DNA from: an uncultured Eubacteriales bacterium
GTDB lineage: Bacteria; Bacillota; Clostridia; Oscillospirales; Oscillospiraceae
NCBI GenBank assembly: GCA_900544765.1
Contig: UQWI01000013.1
Coordinates: 1 to 64,000, forward strand
Direction: 5' to 3'
Length of the DNA: 64,000 bases
Below, in pieces: positions 8,598 to 16,784 of the stretch. The stretch's first letter is position 1. Every line of letters begins with the position of its first letter. The position numbers and the translations under genes are program-made. The notes beneath the pieces were generated by a model. That model searched no databases and was not told the DNA's origin. It saw nothing but the letters and a program-made list of their open reading frames with translations.

Positions 8598-8634
8598 CCT
8601 CAGTTCAACATAATTCCGGTATCGGTATCTTGTC

Positions 8635-8660
8635 TAAGTATACCACGGCTGGTATACTTA
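8635..8660. promoter_or_regulatory. Perfect palindromic operator between the SAHH-like and Crp/Fnr genes
   Basis: Eleven-base arms TAAGTATACCA and its exact reverse complement, separated by CGGC. Position and symmetry fit binding by the dimeric Crp/Fnr-type regulator encoded at 8697, acting on either or both genes. Confidence 0.65.
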
Positions 8661-8696
8661 AAAAAGGACATATGTCTATGTTTGGAGGCGTGTCAT

Positions 8697-9362
8697 ATGC
8701 GTGAGCTTGCCCGCTCCGGTCTGAGAGGATATATTGAGCACATCGGCGCCGAGGACTTCTTCACGCCTGAGCTCACGGCGCACGCGCGGCTGCTGCAATA
8801 CGAGCCGAACGAGCAGATAATGGCTGAGGGCGACGAAGTGCGCTCGCTGATGATACTGGTCTCTGGCTCAGCCGTAATCTGCTCGCTCTCGCCCGAGGGC
8901 AAGCTTGCGGTAATCGCCGAGGCACAGCCTCCGCATCTGCTAGGGGACATAGAATATCTGCGGAACCGCCCCATACTCCACGACGTACACGCCAAGGGCG
9001 CCGCCACTTTTATCTCCGTACCGGCGGACGCGCTGGGCGGGGACATGGAGAGCCTCAACTTCTACCGCCTGGTGTGCCGCAACCTCATGCGCAAGCTCTA
9101 CAACACCTCTTCAGCCTACTCGCGCGCGCTGTTGTACCCGGCGAAGAACCGCCTGGCCGCGTACCTGCTGGAAAACGCCGCCGGCGGCGCAGTGAAGCTG
9201 AAGGGCCGTGCCGTGGCGGGCATCCTCGGAATCACGCCCCGCCACCTGAGCCGCCTGCTGGGGGACTTCAAGCGCTCCGGCATATTGAAGCCGGGAGGGG
9301 CAAAGACCTATATACTCTGCGACCCCGCCAGCCTGAAAGTTCTGGCCGGCGAGATGGAATAG
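8697..9362 (+). CDS. Crp/Fnr-family transcriptional regulator (221 aa)
   Basis: Residues about 20-120 form a cyclic-nucleotide-binding-like barrel (EPNEQIMAEGDEVRSLMILVSG) and residues 145-215 a winged helix: NRLAAYLLENA, then VAGILGITPRHLSRLLGDF as recognition helix. This arrangement is close to YeiL-type members. The cAMP-contacting Arg/Ser pair is not evident and there is no N-terminal cysteine cluster, so the effector is unknown. The start at 8697 is preceded by GGAGGCG. The gene faces away from the SAHH-like gene across a perfect palindrome, so auto- or cross-regulation is likely. Confidence 0.85.
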   Translation: MRELARSGLRGYIEHIGAEDFFTPELTAHARLLQYEPNEQIMAEGDEVRSLMILVSGSAVICSLSPEGKLAVIAEAQPPHLLGDIEYLRNRPILHDVHAKGAATFISVPADALGGDMESLNFYRLVCRNLMRKLYNTSSAYSRALLYPAKNRLAAYLLENAAGGAVKLKGRAVAGILGITPRHLSRLLGDFKRSGILKPGGAKTYILCDPASLKVLAGEME

Positions 9363-9400
9363 AGAGAAGCGGTCTTTACCGCCGCCTTGCGTCAACGCTC

Positions 9401-9434
9401 AAGCGCCCCGGAGGGAAACCTCCGGGGCGCTTTT
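9401..9434. terminator. Bidirectional terminator between convergent genes
   Basis: AAGCGCCCCGGAGG arm, GAAA loop, exact complementary arm and TTTTG. It serves the Crp gene and, on the other strand, the reductase ending at 9448. Confidence 0.8.
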
Positions 9435-9447
9435 GTTTATCCGCTGT

Positions 9448-11451
9448 TTATATGTTCTTCGCCACGAACCAGGCGGCTCGGACGGATTCCATGACGTTGG
9501 CGGGCTCTTTGCTGTCGCCGATGTTCCAGACCGGGACGGTGACGCTCTGCTCGAGCTCTTTGTAGAGCGCATCGTTGGGAGAAAAGCCCACGGCCTGGAC
9601 TACAGTCTCGGCCTCGACGCTGTGCTCTTTGCCCTCCGCGTCGACGATGACGGCCTTGCCATCTGCCCAGGAGGCAAACTTCGAGCCGGTGTAGACATCG
9701 ACGCCTGCGCCCGGCAGCATGTCGAGCATCATCAGGAAGTTCGGCGTGGGTACGGGCGTGCCCGCACTCATGAGCATGGGCAGGGCCTCGACCAGGGTGA
9801 CCTTCACTCCCTTGCGGGCCAGCCACACTGCGGTCTCGCAACCGACCAGGCCGCCGCCCACGATGACGCAGCTCTTGCCCACGTCGCGTCCGGCCAGAAC
9901 GTCGGAGGCCGTGACGGTCTCGCAGCCGTCTATCTTGAAGCTCTTCGGGTTCGCGCCGGTGGCAACGATGATCGCGTCGGCGCCGAGCTTCTCGACATCG
10001 GCGGCGGTGATCTCGGTGTTCAGGTGAACTTTCACGCCGGCCTTCTCGACGGTGTGCGCGTACCAGGCGAGCAGACGATGGTCGCCGGTCTTGAAGTCAG
10101 GCACAGCCGCAAGGTTGAAGAGGCCGCCGAGCTTGTCGGCCTTCTCGTAGAGGTCGACCTCGTGGCCGCGCTGAGCCGCGATGATGGCCGCCTCGCAGCC
10201 GCCGGGGCCGCCGCCGATGACGACGACGTGCTTTTTGACCGGAGCTGGGGTGACGGGGTCGCTCTTCTCATAGAAGCACTCGGGGTTGACCGCGCAGGTG
10301 ACGAGTCCGCCGTTGAAGACACGCGCCATGCAGCCGTTCTGGCAGCCGATGCAGGGACGGATGTCCTCATCCGCGCCGGCGTGAGCCTTGTTCGCCCACT
10401 CAGCATCGGCGAGTGAAGCCTTGCCAAGCGCGACGGCGTCTACATAGCCCTCTTCTATGGCCTTTTCGGCCAGCTCGGGGGTGAGGATCTTGCCCGGACA
10501 GATGACCGGGATGCTGACGGCCTCCTTGATCTTCTTTGCGTCGTCGAGCCACAGACCCTCCTTCTGATACGTGGGAGGATACAGCCAGTAGAAGCTGTCA
10601 TAACTGCCGCTCGCGAGCAGGAGCGCGTCCGCTCCAGCGGCCTCAAGCGCCTTGGCAAGCTCGATGCTGACGTCTATGTCGCGTCCCACCTCCTTGTAGT
10701 CCTCTCCTGGCAGCGGAGAGACGCCGACAGCCTTCATGTAGTGGCGCACACACAGGCGCACCATGACTGGGTAATCCTTGCCGAAACGCTCCTTGAGTCC
10801 CTTGATGACGTCCGTGGCGATGCGGAACTGTCCGCCCTGGGCGAAACCAAACTCGTCGTCGCGCTGGTTAAAGAGCGGGGTTGCGAACTGGTCGGTGAAA
10901 TAACCGCCATAGGGGCCGCCCACGCATATGCCGTCGGCTCCGGCCATTACGGCGGCGGAAGCTGAATCCAGCTGCGCGTTGATGAGACCATAGCACTCCT
11001 CAGTCGTGAGCGCGCGGCACATCACGCTCGGGTCCCAGCGGCTGGGCACCGCGGACGGTGCCACCGGATGCCCGCCCATCACTGGCGCGAGCGTTTCCAG
11101 GAAGGCAACGCGGCCGAACGGCGCGCCGACCTCGACGAAGAGCTTGCAGTCATATGCGTTGAGCTTTTCAACGGCCTTGCTTATGGACGTGTTGAACGCT
11201 TGGGGGTTGTCCATGGCGTTGAGCGCGGCAGTGGTCACTTCCGCTCCTCCGGCGGAGGCATATCCGCCGGTGACGATGAGGCCGAAGCCTCCCTTGGCGC
11301 GCGCTTCGTAGTAGTCGATGACCTCGTCTGTCATGTTTCCGGTGGAGTCCATGCGCCCGCCGAGGTGCATGGGGCTCATCGTAATACGGTTCTTGATAGT
11401 GAGTTTGCCTATCTTATAGGGCTTGAACAGTTCGGGATACTTGAGTGCCAT
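9448..11451 (-). CDS. NADH:flavin/[4Fe-4S] ene-reductase, second paralogue (667 aa)
   Basis: Same architecture as the protein at 2628: FMN barrel (residues 1-355), Cys367, Cys370, Cys374 and Cys386 (CX2CX3CX11C) for a 4Fe-4S cluster, then FAD and NAD folds (VVIGGGPGGCEAA, about 410; VIVGGGLVGCETA, about 525). The barrel has an insert around YMKAVGVSPLPGEDYKEVG that the other two copies lack, which may shape another pocket. It is downstream of, and 12 bases from, a cysteine-rich protein on the same strand, and the TetR at 12348 is divergent from the pair. Likely role: anaerobic reduction of an activated double bond; substrate unknown. Confidence 0.9.
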   Translation of the reverse strand: MALKYPELFKPYKIGKLTIKNRITMSPMHLGGRMDSTGNMTDEVIDYYEARAKGGFGLIVTGGYASAGGAEVTTAALNAMDNPQAFNTSISKAVEKLNAYDCKLFVEVGAPFGRVAFLETLAPVMGGHPVAPSAVPSRWDPSVMCRALTTEECYGLINAQLDSASAAVMAGADGICVGGPYGGYFTDQFATPLFNQRDDEFGFAQGGQFRIATDVIKGLKERFGKDYPVMVRLCVRHYMKAVGVSPLPGEDYKEVGRDIDVSIELAKALEAAGADALLLASGSYDSFYWLYPPTYQKEGLWLDDAKKIKEAVSIPVICPGKILTPELAEKAIEEGYVDAVALGKASLADAEWANKAHAGADEDIRPCIGCQNGCMARVFNGGLVTCAVNPECFYEKSDPVTPAPVKKHVVVIGGGPGGCEAAIIAAQRGHEVDLYEKADKLGGLFNLAAVPDFKTGDHRLLAWYAHTVEKAGVKVHLNTEITAADVEKLGADAIIVATGANPKSFKIDGCETVTASDVLAGRDVGKSCVIVGGGLVGCETAVWLARKGVKVTLVEALPMLMSAGTPVPTPNFLMMLDMLPGAGVDVYTGSKFASWADGKAVIVDAEGKEHSVEAETVVQAVGFSPNDALYKELEQSVTVPVWNIGDSKEPANVMESVRAAWFVAKNI

Positions 11452-11463
11452 TTTGCTTTCCCC

Positions 11464-12156
11464 TCACTTCTTGCAGATCTCAGGGCGCTTTGCTCCGACG
11501 CGCTCGAAGTAGCTGTCGGGGATGTCCTTCGGGTCCTTGTAGACGTAGAACACGCAGGAGCAGGGGCCGACCTGCTCGGGGTACTCCTGCTGGTACATGT
11601 ACGGGATGCCCAGCTCGCCGCAGACTATCTCGGCTATGGGGGCGTGGGTGCAGTAGACGGGGAAGTTCTTGCCCCCGGCGGTTATGGCGTGGGGCTCATC
11701 GCACAGGCCGCAGCCGGGCTTGCACATGCCCATCTCCCAGAGCTTCTGCCCCGCTCCGCACGGCTCCATGACGAACCAGAGCTTCTCGTCATCCTCGCCC
11801 AGGATCTTCATGCGGCAGTCGTGGAACATACGCGGCGCATTTATGGCTATCATCGCGCGCTCCTTGAACGGCTTGTCCCAGAACCCCTGCATGAAGGGAC
11901 TGTTGGAGTTGTAGAAATAGTCGTGCATATACTCCAGGTATTTGTCCGCGCCTACTTCCTTGTAGAGCGCGCTCTCAGCGGCGTTGGCCTGAAGCAGATA
12001 GCCGTCGTGCACGCCCTTGAACATACCGACGTACTGGTCAAAGGCCTCCAGAGCCTCCTTGCTTCCGGTGGCAGCGATCTTCTCGCGGGCGACTTCGCTG
12101 GGTGCCTTCTCGAGCTCCGCAATTTCTTCCGGCGTGAGAGTTGTGACTTTAGCCAT
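11464..12156 (-). CDS. Cysteine-rich conserved protein, operon partner of an ene-reductase (230 aa)
   Basis: I do not recognise this family with certainty. It has about ten cysteines concentrated after residue 110: EPCGAGQKLWEMGMCKPGCG, then LCDEPHA, VYCTHAPIAEIVCGELG and GPCSCVFYVYKD. The C-terminal pattern (CTH..., GPC...V.KDP.D.P) recalls proteins annotated as L-2-amino-thiazoline-4-carboxylate hydrolase-like, but this is a weak resemblance. No signal peptide or membrane segment. The start at 12156 has AAGGAAGG upstream; the longer frame to 12210 has none. First gene of a two-gene unit with the reductase, so probably part of the same conversion. Confidence 0.65.
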   Translation of the reverse strand: MAKVTTLTPEEIAELEKAPSEVAREKIAATGSKEALEAFDQYVGMFKGVHDGYLLQANAAESALYKEVGADKYLEYMHDYFYNSNSPFMQGFWDKPFKERAMIAINAPRMFHDCRMKILGEDDEKLWFVMEPCGAGQKLWEMGMCKPGCGLCDEPHAITAGGKNFPVYCTHAPIAEIVCGELGIPYMYQQEYPEQVGPCSCVFYVYKDPKDIPDSYFERVGAKRPEICKK

Positions 12157-12270
12157 GATAATACCTTCCTTTTCTATGTATTTCATCCGCGCATGCGGAA
12201 TGCTTGACAAAGATATATGGCTGTTGTACTATAAATTACACATGTATCATAGCTGCGCCTTCAAAGATTG

Positions 12271-12286
12271 TCAATTTACAGTCAAT
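12271..12286 (-). promoter_or_regulatory. Candidate TetR operator, third copy of the ATTGNCT-AAATTGA motif
   Basis: Reads ATTGACTGTAAATTGA on the minus strand and extends to a partial dyad (ATTGAC ... GACAAT). It lies in the divergent promoter region of the TetR (12348) and the reductase operon (12156). Two relatives lie at 1828 and 7078. Confidence 0.45.
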
Positions 12287-12347
12287 CAACTTCTGGTAAT
12301 TAATTTACATTCTGGCAGAAACTGTCCTGTATTTTCCGGAGGTATAC

Positions 12348-12947
12348 ATGAAGAACGAGAACGACCTCAGGGTCATAAAGACGAGGAAGAACATAATAGA
12401 CAGCTTTCTGGCTCTGCTGGCGAAGAAGCCGCTTGAGGAGATAAGCGTGACGGAGATATGTGCCGGGGCAAATTGCAGCCGGAACACTTTCTATCTGCAC
12501 TACCCTTACAAGGAGGCACTGTACGACTCACTGATGAACGAGCTTATAGACAGGATTAAGCAGGCCTTCCTGCCGAGTGAGCCGCTCCCGGGCGAGAGCT
12601 TTGAGCAGTTCGCCCTGCGCATAACCAGGATTATGGGCGCGGCCGCCCTTTCTGCCAAGGACAGCCTGAAGCCTATACTCGCCGGAGACCACAACAACCT
12701 CTTTTTCCGCAAGCTGCTGGACGTGCTCAGGGAGACTCTGCTTATCAGTACGGAGCAGCAGTGGAATATCAAGGTCGCCGACGACGGCAAATACCGCCTT
12801 ATATGCTGGTACTGCGCCAGCGCGATGGTCGGGTTCCTCATGGGCTGTTACTACGACGTGGACATCCCCGACGAAGAGGCGCTCGACATACTCTGCGCAA
12901 TGCACAGCCGGCCGTTCACCTACGGCTGGGAGTATATTTCAGGATGA
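12348..12947 (+). CDS. TetR/AcrR-family transcriptional regulator (199 aa)
   Basis: Residues about 8-55 carry the helix-turn-helix, with EISVTEICAGANCSRNTFYL followed by HYPYKEALY, the classic TetR recognition and linker pattern. The C-terminal domain resembles the TetR_C_8/DhaS-type group only in general. GGAGG lies 7 bases before the ATG. Divergent from the cysteine-rich gene and reductase, so it most likely controls that pair. A strong terminator follows at 12975. Confidence 0.85.
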   Translation: MKNENDLRVIKTRKNIIDSFLALLAKKPLEEISVTEICAGANCSRNTFYLHYPYKEALYDSLMNELIDRIKQAFLPSEPLPGESFEQFALRITRIMGAAALSAKDSLKPILAGDHNNLFFRKLLDVLRETLLISTEQQWNIKVADDGKYRLICWYCASAMVGFLMGCYYDVDIPDEEALDILCAMHSRPFTYGWEYISG

Positions 12948-12974
12948 AGCGCGGTCAAAGCAAGAATAAAGCGC

Positions 12975-13010
12975 AAAAAAGCCATAGGTCCGAACAGACC
13001 TATGGCTTTT
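12975..13010 (+). terminator. Terminator after the second tetR
   Basis: AAAAAAGCCATAGGTC pairs with GACCTATGGCTTTT around a 6-base loop; works on both strands and also suits the remnant gene at 13061. Confidence 0.85.
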
Positions 13011-13060
13011 GTCCTCCTTGGACGCCGCGCTCGCCGTGCCGCAGGCACACCCGCGTCCGC

Positions 13061-13408
13061 CTATCCCAGCACGGTCTGGGCCCACGGCAAGCCGTCCGGG
13101 GCCGCGCCGCTGTCCAGCCAGGTAACGTCCGTAACGCCGGTACATTCTTCCAGCCTGGCCTTGTACTTCAGCGCCTCTGGAACCGTAACGTCCCTGACCA
13201 TGACGCGGGCGTTCGGTATCCCGCCTTCAAATTCGGACTCCATGAGCTCGAGCGAGACCGTGGAAGCCGTGTCCTCCGGGAGATAGTCGGTCATGTCATA
13301 GTTGACGCTCACCATCCCCTGGAGGATTGCTCCGGCCGCCGCCAGCAGGAGAAAGGTGACGATGATCTTTTTGGGGTTGTTTACAATCGTCTGATAGATT
13401 TTCCGCAT
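13061..13408 (-). pseudogene. N-terminal stub of an MMPL/RND-type transporter (115 aa)
   Basis: Starts MRKIYQTIVNNPKKIIVTF, then a hydrophobic helix and NYDMTDYLPED, the start of an RND-superfamily (MMPL, YdfJ-like) exporter and its first periplasmic loop. Family members run to 700 residues or more; this frame ends after 115 codons, in the first outer loop (WLDSGAAPDG is the usual context). No remaining transporter sequence follows, so it is a deletion remnant. Confidence 0.7.
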
Positions 13409-13414
13409 ACAGTT

Positions 13415-13735
13415 TTACTCCGTTTTCTGCTCTGCGAGGTCTGCGGCCGCTTTGCCGGACACTTCAAACGTCTCCTGCTCCCCGGTCAGTGTCAGGCTGA
13501 GAGCTTCTTCCGTTATCCGGCCCGCTGCGGTGTAGGGGACAGTGCGCATAAGCGTGACTATGCTGCCTTTGATTTCGCAGCTGCCGTCGCTGTGAATGCT
13601 GCCGTGGAAGCGGTTGCCTCTGTTCAGGACATTAAGGCAGCCGCTCAGGCGCTCTCCGTCTGCCACAACGGTCACAGTTCCGTATCTTGCCCCGATAGGA
13701 GTCTGCATGGCGATGCTGTATTGACGGCTCCACAT
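13415..13735 (-). CDS. Small conserved hypothetical protein (106 aa)
   Basis: No family is recognised by name. The sequence has alternating beta-like segments (RYGTVTVVADGERLSGCLNV; GSCEIKGSIVTLMRTVPYTA), no membrane segment and few charged clusters, and looks like a small cytosolic beta domain. It is 6 bases upstream of the transporter stub on the same strand, so it was probably its operon partner before the deletion. Confidence 0.55.
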   Translation of the reverse strand: MWSRQYSIAMQTPIGARYGTVTVVADGERLSGCLNVLNRGNRFHGSIHSDGSCEIKGSIVTLMRTVPYTAAGRITEEALSLTLTGEQETFEVSGKAAADLAEQKTE

Positions 13736-13754
13736 GTTTTCTACGCTCCTTTCT

Positions 13755-14359
13755 TCACTGCATCTTACGAATCAGCGTTACCAGCGCTGCGGCGGTCCGT
13801 TTGATTCCCAGCGTGGAGCTGTTGACGCAGAGGTCATATGTGTGCGGCCTGCCCCAGCTTCCGCCTGCGTAGCAGCCGTAGTAGTTTTTCCTCTGTTTAT
13901 CCATTTTGCGAACCAGCGCCGTCGCGCTTTTTTCATCCATGCCCGTAAGCACCATCTTTCGGCTCACCCTTTTTCAAAGGGAGCCGTTATGAAAATGATC
14001 AGCCGCTTCATACCGGCGCGTGCCAGCACATAGTCTGCGTACCGGCCTACAAATACGCAGTCGCCGTCCTGAGCCGCGTCAAGTATGACTGCGCTCTGTA
14101 TACTGAACATAGCCTCATTCGCTGAAATACCTCTCAAATTGTGGTCGTCGGCATCATATACAAGGCTGTGCAGCCATGCGTTCTCACGCCTCTCGTCGGC
14201 CCGCTCCAGGGCTTCGGGAGCGATGCTGCTGCGGCTTGCGGCTTCCGTCACAAGCTCGCGGTCGTAAAATGCGTATCCGAGCGCCTCGGACACCAGGCGC
14301 CCTATCTCGTGCCCGCCGCTGCCAAACTCACGCGCGATGCAAATAAGCAAAACAATCAA
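13755..14359 (-). pseudogene. Cytidylate-kinase-like protein with one-base frameshift
   Basis: Two frames make one protein. The first (14359 to about 13964) begins with CIAREFGSGGHEIGRLVSEA, the P-loop of cytidylate-kinase-like nucleotide kinases, and continues through VGRYADYVLA. It stops in a GAAAAAGGG tract; adding one A restores the ordinary FEKRVSRKMV junction into the second frame (VRKMDKQRKNYYGCYAGGSWG, YDLCVNSSTLGI), the usual C-terminal part. It is either a real loss, a slippage site, or a sequencing error. A TTG start near the 5' end is assumed. Confidence 0.7.
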
Positions 14360-14502
14360 CCTTCCCGTGTGTTTATTGCCTTCCCTATCTTAGCGGAAAA
14401 AGGATGGAATCCAATGGCCAGTTTTGCCGCGCAAGGGCAACATGGGACAGCCGGGGCATATTTGCCCGGCAACTTACAGGACAGTTGTGGAGAATTTGTC
14501 CC

Positions 14503-14531
14503 TTGTGACGCAGACCGGACAACCGTATAAT
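14503..14531 (+). promoter_or_regulatory. SigA-type promoter of the third tetR
   Basis: TTGTGA and TATAAT separated by 17 bases, ending 25 bases before the ATG at 14557. The region 14360-14556 contains nothing else that I can support. Confidence 0.65.
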
Positions 14532-14556
14532 AAATCCAGTAATTCCGAAGGAGCAT

Positions 14557-15150
14557 ATGCGTATGACAAACGGGGAGATTTCGCTCAAAACCAAGCAGAG
14601 GTTTGCCGAGGCGCTCAAACACTCTATGGAGAGAAAGCCGCTGTCCAAGATTTCGGTGACTGAGCTTGCAGACGCCTGCTATGTAAATAGAAAGACGTTT
14701 TACTATCACTTTCAGGACATCTACGACCTGCTGAAATGGACGCTGGAGCAGGAAGCCATAGAGGTGGTCAAGAACTTTGACCTGGTCGTAAACACCGAGG
14801 AAGCCCTGCGTTTTGTCATGGACTATGTGGACAAGAACAAGCACATCATAAACGGGGCCTTTGACTCTATGGGATATGAGGAGATAAAACGTTTCTTTTA
14901 CAATGACCTCTTCTCCGTCATATACGGCGCAATCGAGCAGGGCGAGCGTGAATTGAACGTGCGTGTGGAGCCGCAGTTCAAGAACTTCATGGCTTCCTTT
15001 TATACAGAAGCGTCGGCCGGCCTGCTGATTGATTGGACGAAGAAACGCATGACGCAAAACAGGGAGGTGGTTCTGAGAGACCTGCTGGCAATATTCAAGA
15101 TTTCAATCCCCGCCGTGCTCAACGGTATGAAGGTCAAAGAGCTAAAGTAA
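14557..15150 (+). CDS. TetR-family regulator, DhaS/TetR_C_8-like (197 aa)
   Basis: N-terminal helix-turn-helix: KISVTELADACYVNRKTFYY followed by HFQDIYDLLKW, the signature of the TetR group that includes DhaS and other single-regulator Firmicute proteins. The C-terminal half is helical. GAAGGAG precedes the ATG. It stands alone between a decayed region and the arginine operon, so its target is not evident and control of itself or a remote gene is possible. Confidence 0.8.
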   Translation: MRMTNGEISLKTKQRFAEALKHSMERKPLSKISVTELADACYVNRKTFYYHFQDIYDLLKWTLEQEAIEVVKNFDLVVNTEEALRFVMDYVDKNKHIINGAFDSMGYEEIKRFFYNDLFSVIYGAIEQGERELNVRVEPQFKNFMASFYTEASAGLLIDWTKKRMTQNREVVLRDLLAIFKISIPAVLNGMKVKELK

Positions 15151-15316
15151 AAATCCCGTCAGCAACTCGCCCGCGCGAGCCAGAAGATACAGTAAGACCG
15201 GGGTGCGTTCCGATTTGGAGCGCACTCCGGTCGATTATTATGAGAGCCGTCTGCGGGACAGCCGGCGGCAGGCGTGTTATATTCATGCACAATGGCAGCC
15301 GCCGGGCGAATAATGA

Positions 15317-15350
15317 TGCATAAATACACGAGAATATTGCATATTATCAG
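15317..15350. promoter_or_regulatory. Pair of upstream ARG-box half sites
   Basis: TGCATAAATACAC (15317-15329) and TTGCATATTATCAG (15337-15350) resemble the half of the ArgR/AhrC operator found at 15419. Tandem boxes are the usual arrangement for arginine repressors, so they may support cooperative binding. This is an inference from similarity. Confidence 0.45.
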
Positions 15351-15418
15351 CATCTCGCACATAGCGCGGCGGAGACGGAATGCTAAATTGTCAGGGCCTA
15401 CAAATGTGAAATTTGCTA

Positions 15419-15447
15419 TTGCATAATTATTCAATATAAGTTATAAT
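15419..15447 (+). promoter_or_regulatory. argG operon promoter overlapping an ARG box
   Basis: TTGCAT (15419-15424) and TATAAT (15442-15447) are 17 bases apart. The box TGCATAATTATTCA overlaps the -35 and spacer and matches the known E. coli/Bacillus ARG box core (TGAATAATTATTCA) at all but one position. Repression by ArgR with arginine bound would block RNA polymerase. The ATG follows 43 bases after the -10. Confidence 0.7.
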
Positions 15448-15490
15448 CAACGCATAAACCACGAACACACTGTATATTGGAGGCTTTACA

Positions 15491-16720
15491 ATGAATAAAT
15501 CGGACATCAAGAAAGTCGTTCTCGCGTACTCCGGCGGCCTGGATACTTCTATCATCATCCCCTGGCTCAAGGAGAACTACAACAACTGCGAGGTCATCGC
15601 CGTCTCCGGCAACGTCGGCCAGGCCGACGAGCTGGAGGGCCTGGAGGAGAAGGCGCTCAAGACCGGCGCGAGCAAGCTCTACGTCGAGGACATCACCGAC
15701 GAGTTTGTGGACGACTTCGTCATCCCGGCAATGAAGGCCGGCGCGAAGTACGAGGACTACCTGCTCGGCACCTCCCTGGCGAGACCGCCGATAGCCAAGC
15801 GCCTGGCCGAGATAGCCCTCAAGGAGGGCGCGGACGCCATCTGCCACGGCTGCACCGGCAAGGGCAACGACCAGGTCAGGTTCGAGCTGACGCTCAAGCA
15901 CTTCGTCCCGGATATGCCCATCATCGCCCCCTGGCGTGAGTGGGACATCAAGTCTAGGGAAGAGGAGATAGCCTACGCCGAGGCGCACAACGTGCCGCTG
16001 AAGATAAACCGCGAGACTAACTACTCCAAGGACAAGAACCTCTGGCACCTGAGCCACGAGGGCCTCGACCTCGAGGACGCGGGCAACGAGCCGACCTACG
16101 AGAAGAAGGGCTTCCTCGAGATGGGCGTCTCGCCCATGGACGCGCCGGACGTGCCGACCTATATCACTCTCGACTTTGAGGCCGGTGTCCCCGTCGCGCT
16201 CGACGGCGAGAAGATGAGCGCGAAGGACATCATCCTCAAGCTCAACGAGCTGGGCGGCGCCAACGGCATCGGCCTGCTCGACATCGTTGAAAACAGGCTT
16301 GTCGGCATGAAGTGCCGCGGCGTGTACGAGACACCGGGCGGCACCATCCTATACGCCGCGCACGAGTACCTCGAGACGCTCTGCCTCGACAAGATGACCC
16401 TGCACAAGAAGCAGGAGCTGGCCATCACCTACGGCGAGCTGGTCTACAACGGCCAGTGGTACACCCCGCTGCGCGAGGCGCTGGCGGCCTTCGTCGACAA
16501 GACGCAGGAGCACGTCACCGGCACCGTGAAGCTCAAGCTCTACAAGGGCAACATCATCAAGGCCGGCGCCTGGAGCGACTGGAGCCTCTACAGCGAGGAA
16601 ATCGCCACCTTCGGCGAGGACCACGTCTACAACCAGGCCGACAGCAAGGGCTTCATCAACCTCTACGGTCTGCCGATAAAGGTTCAGGCCCAGGTGGACG
16701 CGAAGAACGCCAAAAAGTAA
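15491..16720 (+). CDS. argG: Argininosuccinate synthase (409 aa)
   Basis: Joins citrulline and aspartate with ATP to argininosuccinate, the sixth step of arginine synthesis. The N-terminal P-loop-like [17 protein letters not shown] (residue about 11) is the ATP-pyrophosphatase signature; [15 protein letters not shown] (about 118) and the FLEMGVSP region follow as in the family. Length is standard. TTGGAGGC lies 8 bases before the ATG. First gene of the seven-gene operon and preceded by the ARG box. Confidence 0.97.
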   Translation: MNKSDIKKVVLAYSGGLDTSIIIPWLKENYNNCEVIAVSGNVGQADELEGLEEKALKTGASKLYVEDITDEFVDDFVIPAMKAGAKYEDYLLGTSLARPPIAKRLAEIALKEGADAICHGCTGKGNDQVRFELTLKHFVPDMPIIAPWREWDIKSREEEIAYAEAHNVPLKINRETNYSKDKNLWHLSHEGLDLEDAGNEPTYEKKGFLEMGVSPMDAPDVPTYITLDFEAGVPVALDGEKMSAKDIILKLNELGGANGIGLLDIVENRLVGMKCRGVYETPGGTILYAAHEYLETLCLDKMTLHKKQELAITYGELVYNGQWYTPLREALAAFVDKTQEHVTGTVKLKLYKGNIIKAGAWSDWSLYSEEIATFGEDHVYNQADSKGFINLYGLPIKVQAQVDAKNAKK

Positions 16721-16784
16721 AATATATCGACACCGGGGCGGGGTCACCCGCCCCATTTTCGATTAAGGCTATAGGAGTGGGAGC

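Noticed and set aside
7389..8696. Long plus-strand frame antisense to the SAHH-like gene that joins the Crp frame
   Set aside because: Composition artefact of a GC-rich gene; no ribosome site, repeated low-complexity residues, and the real Crp start at 8697 has its own site.
15159..15418. T-box or riboswitch before argG
   Set aside because: No specifier/T-box sequence such as TGGGTGG and no strong terminator before the ATG; ARG boxes explain the region better.
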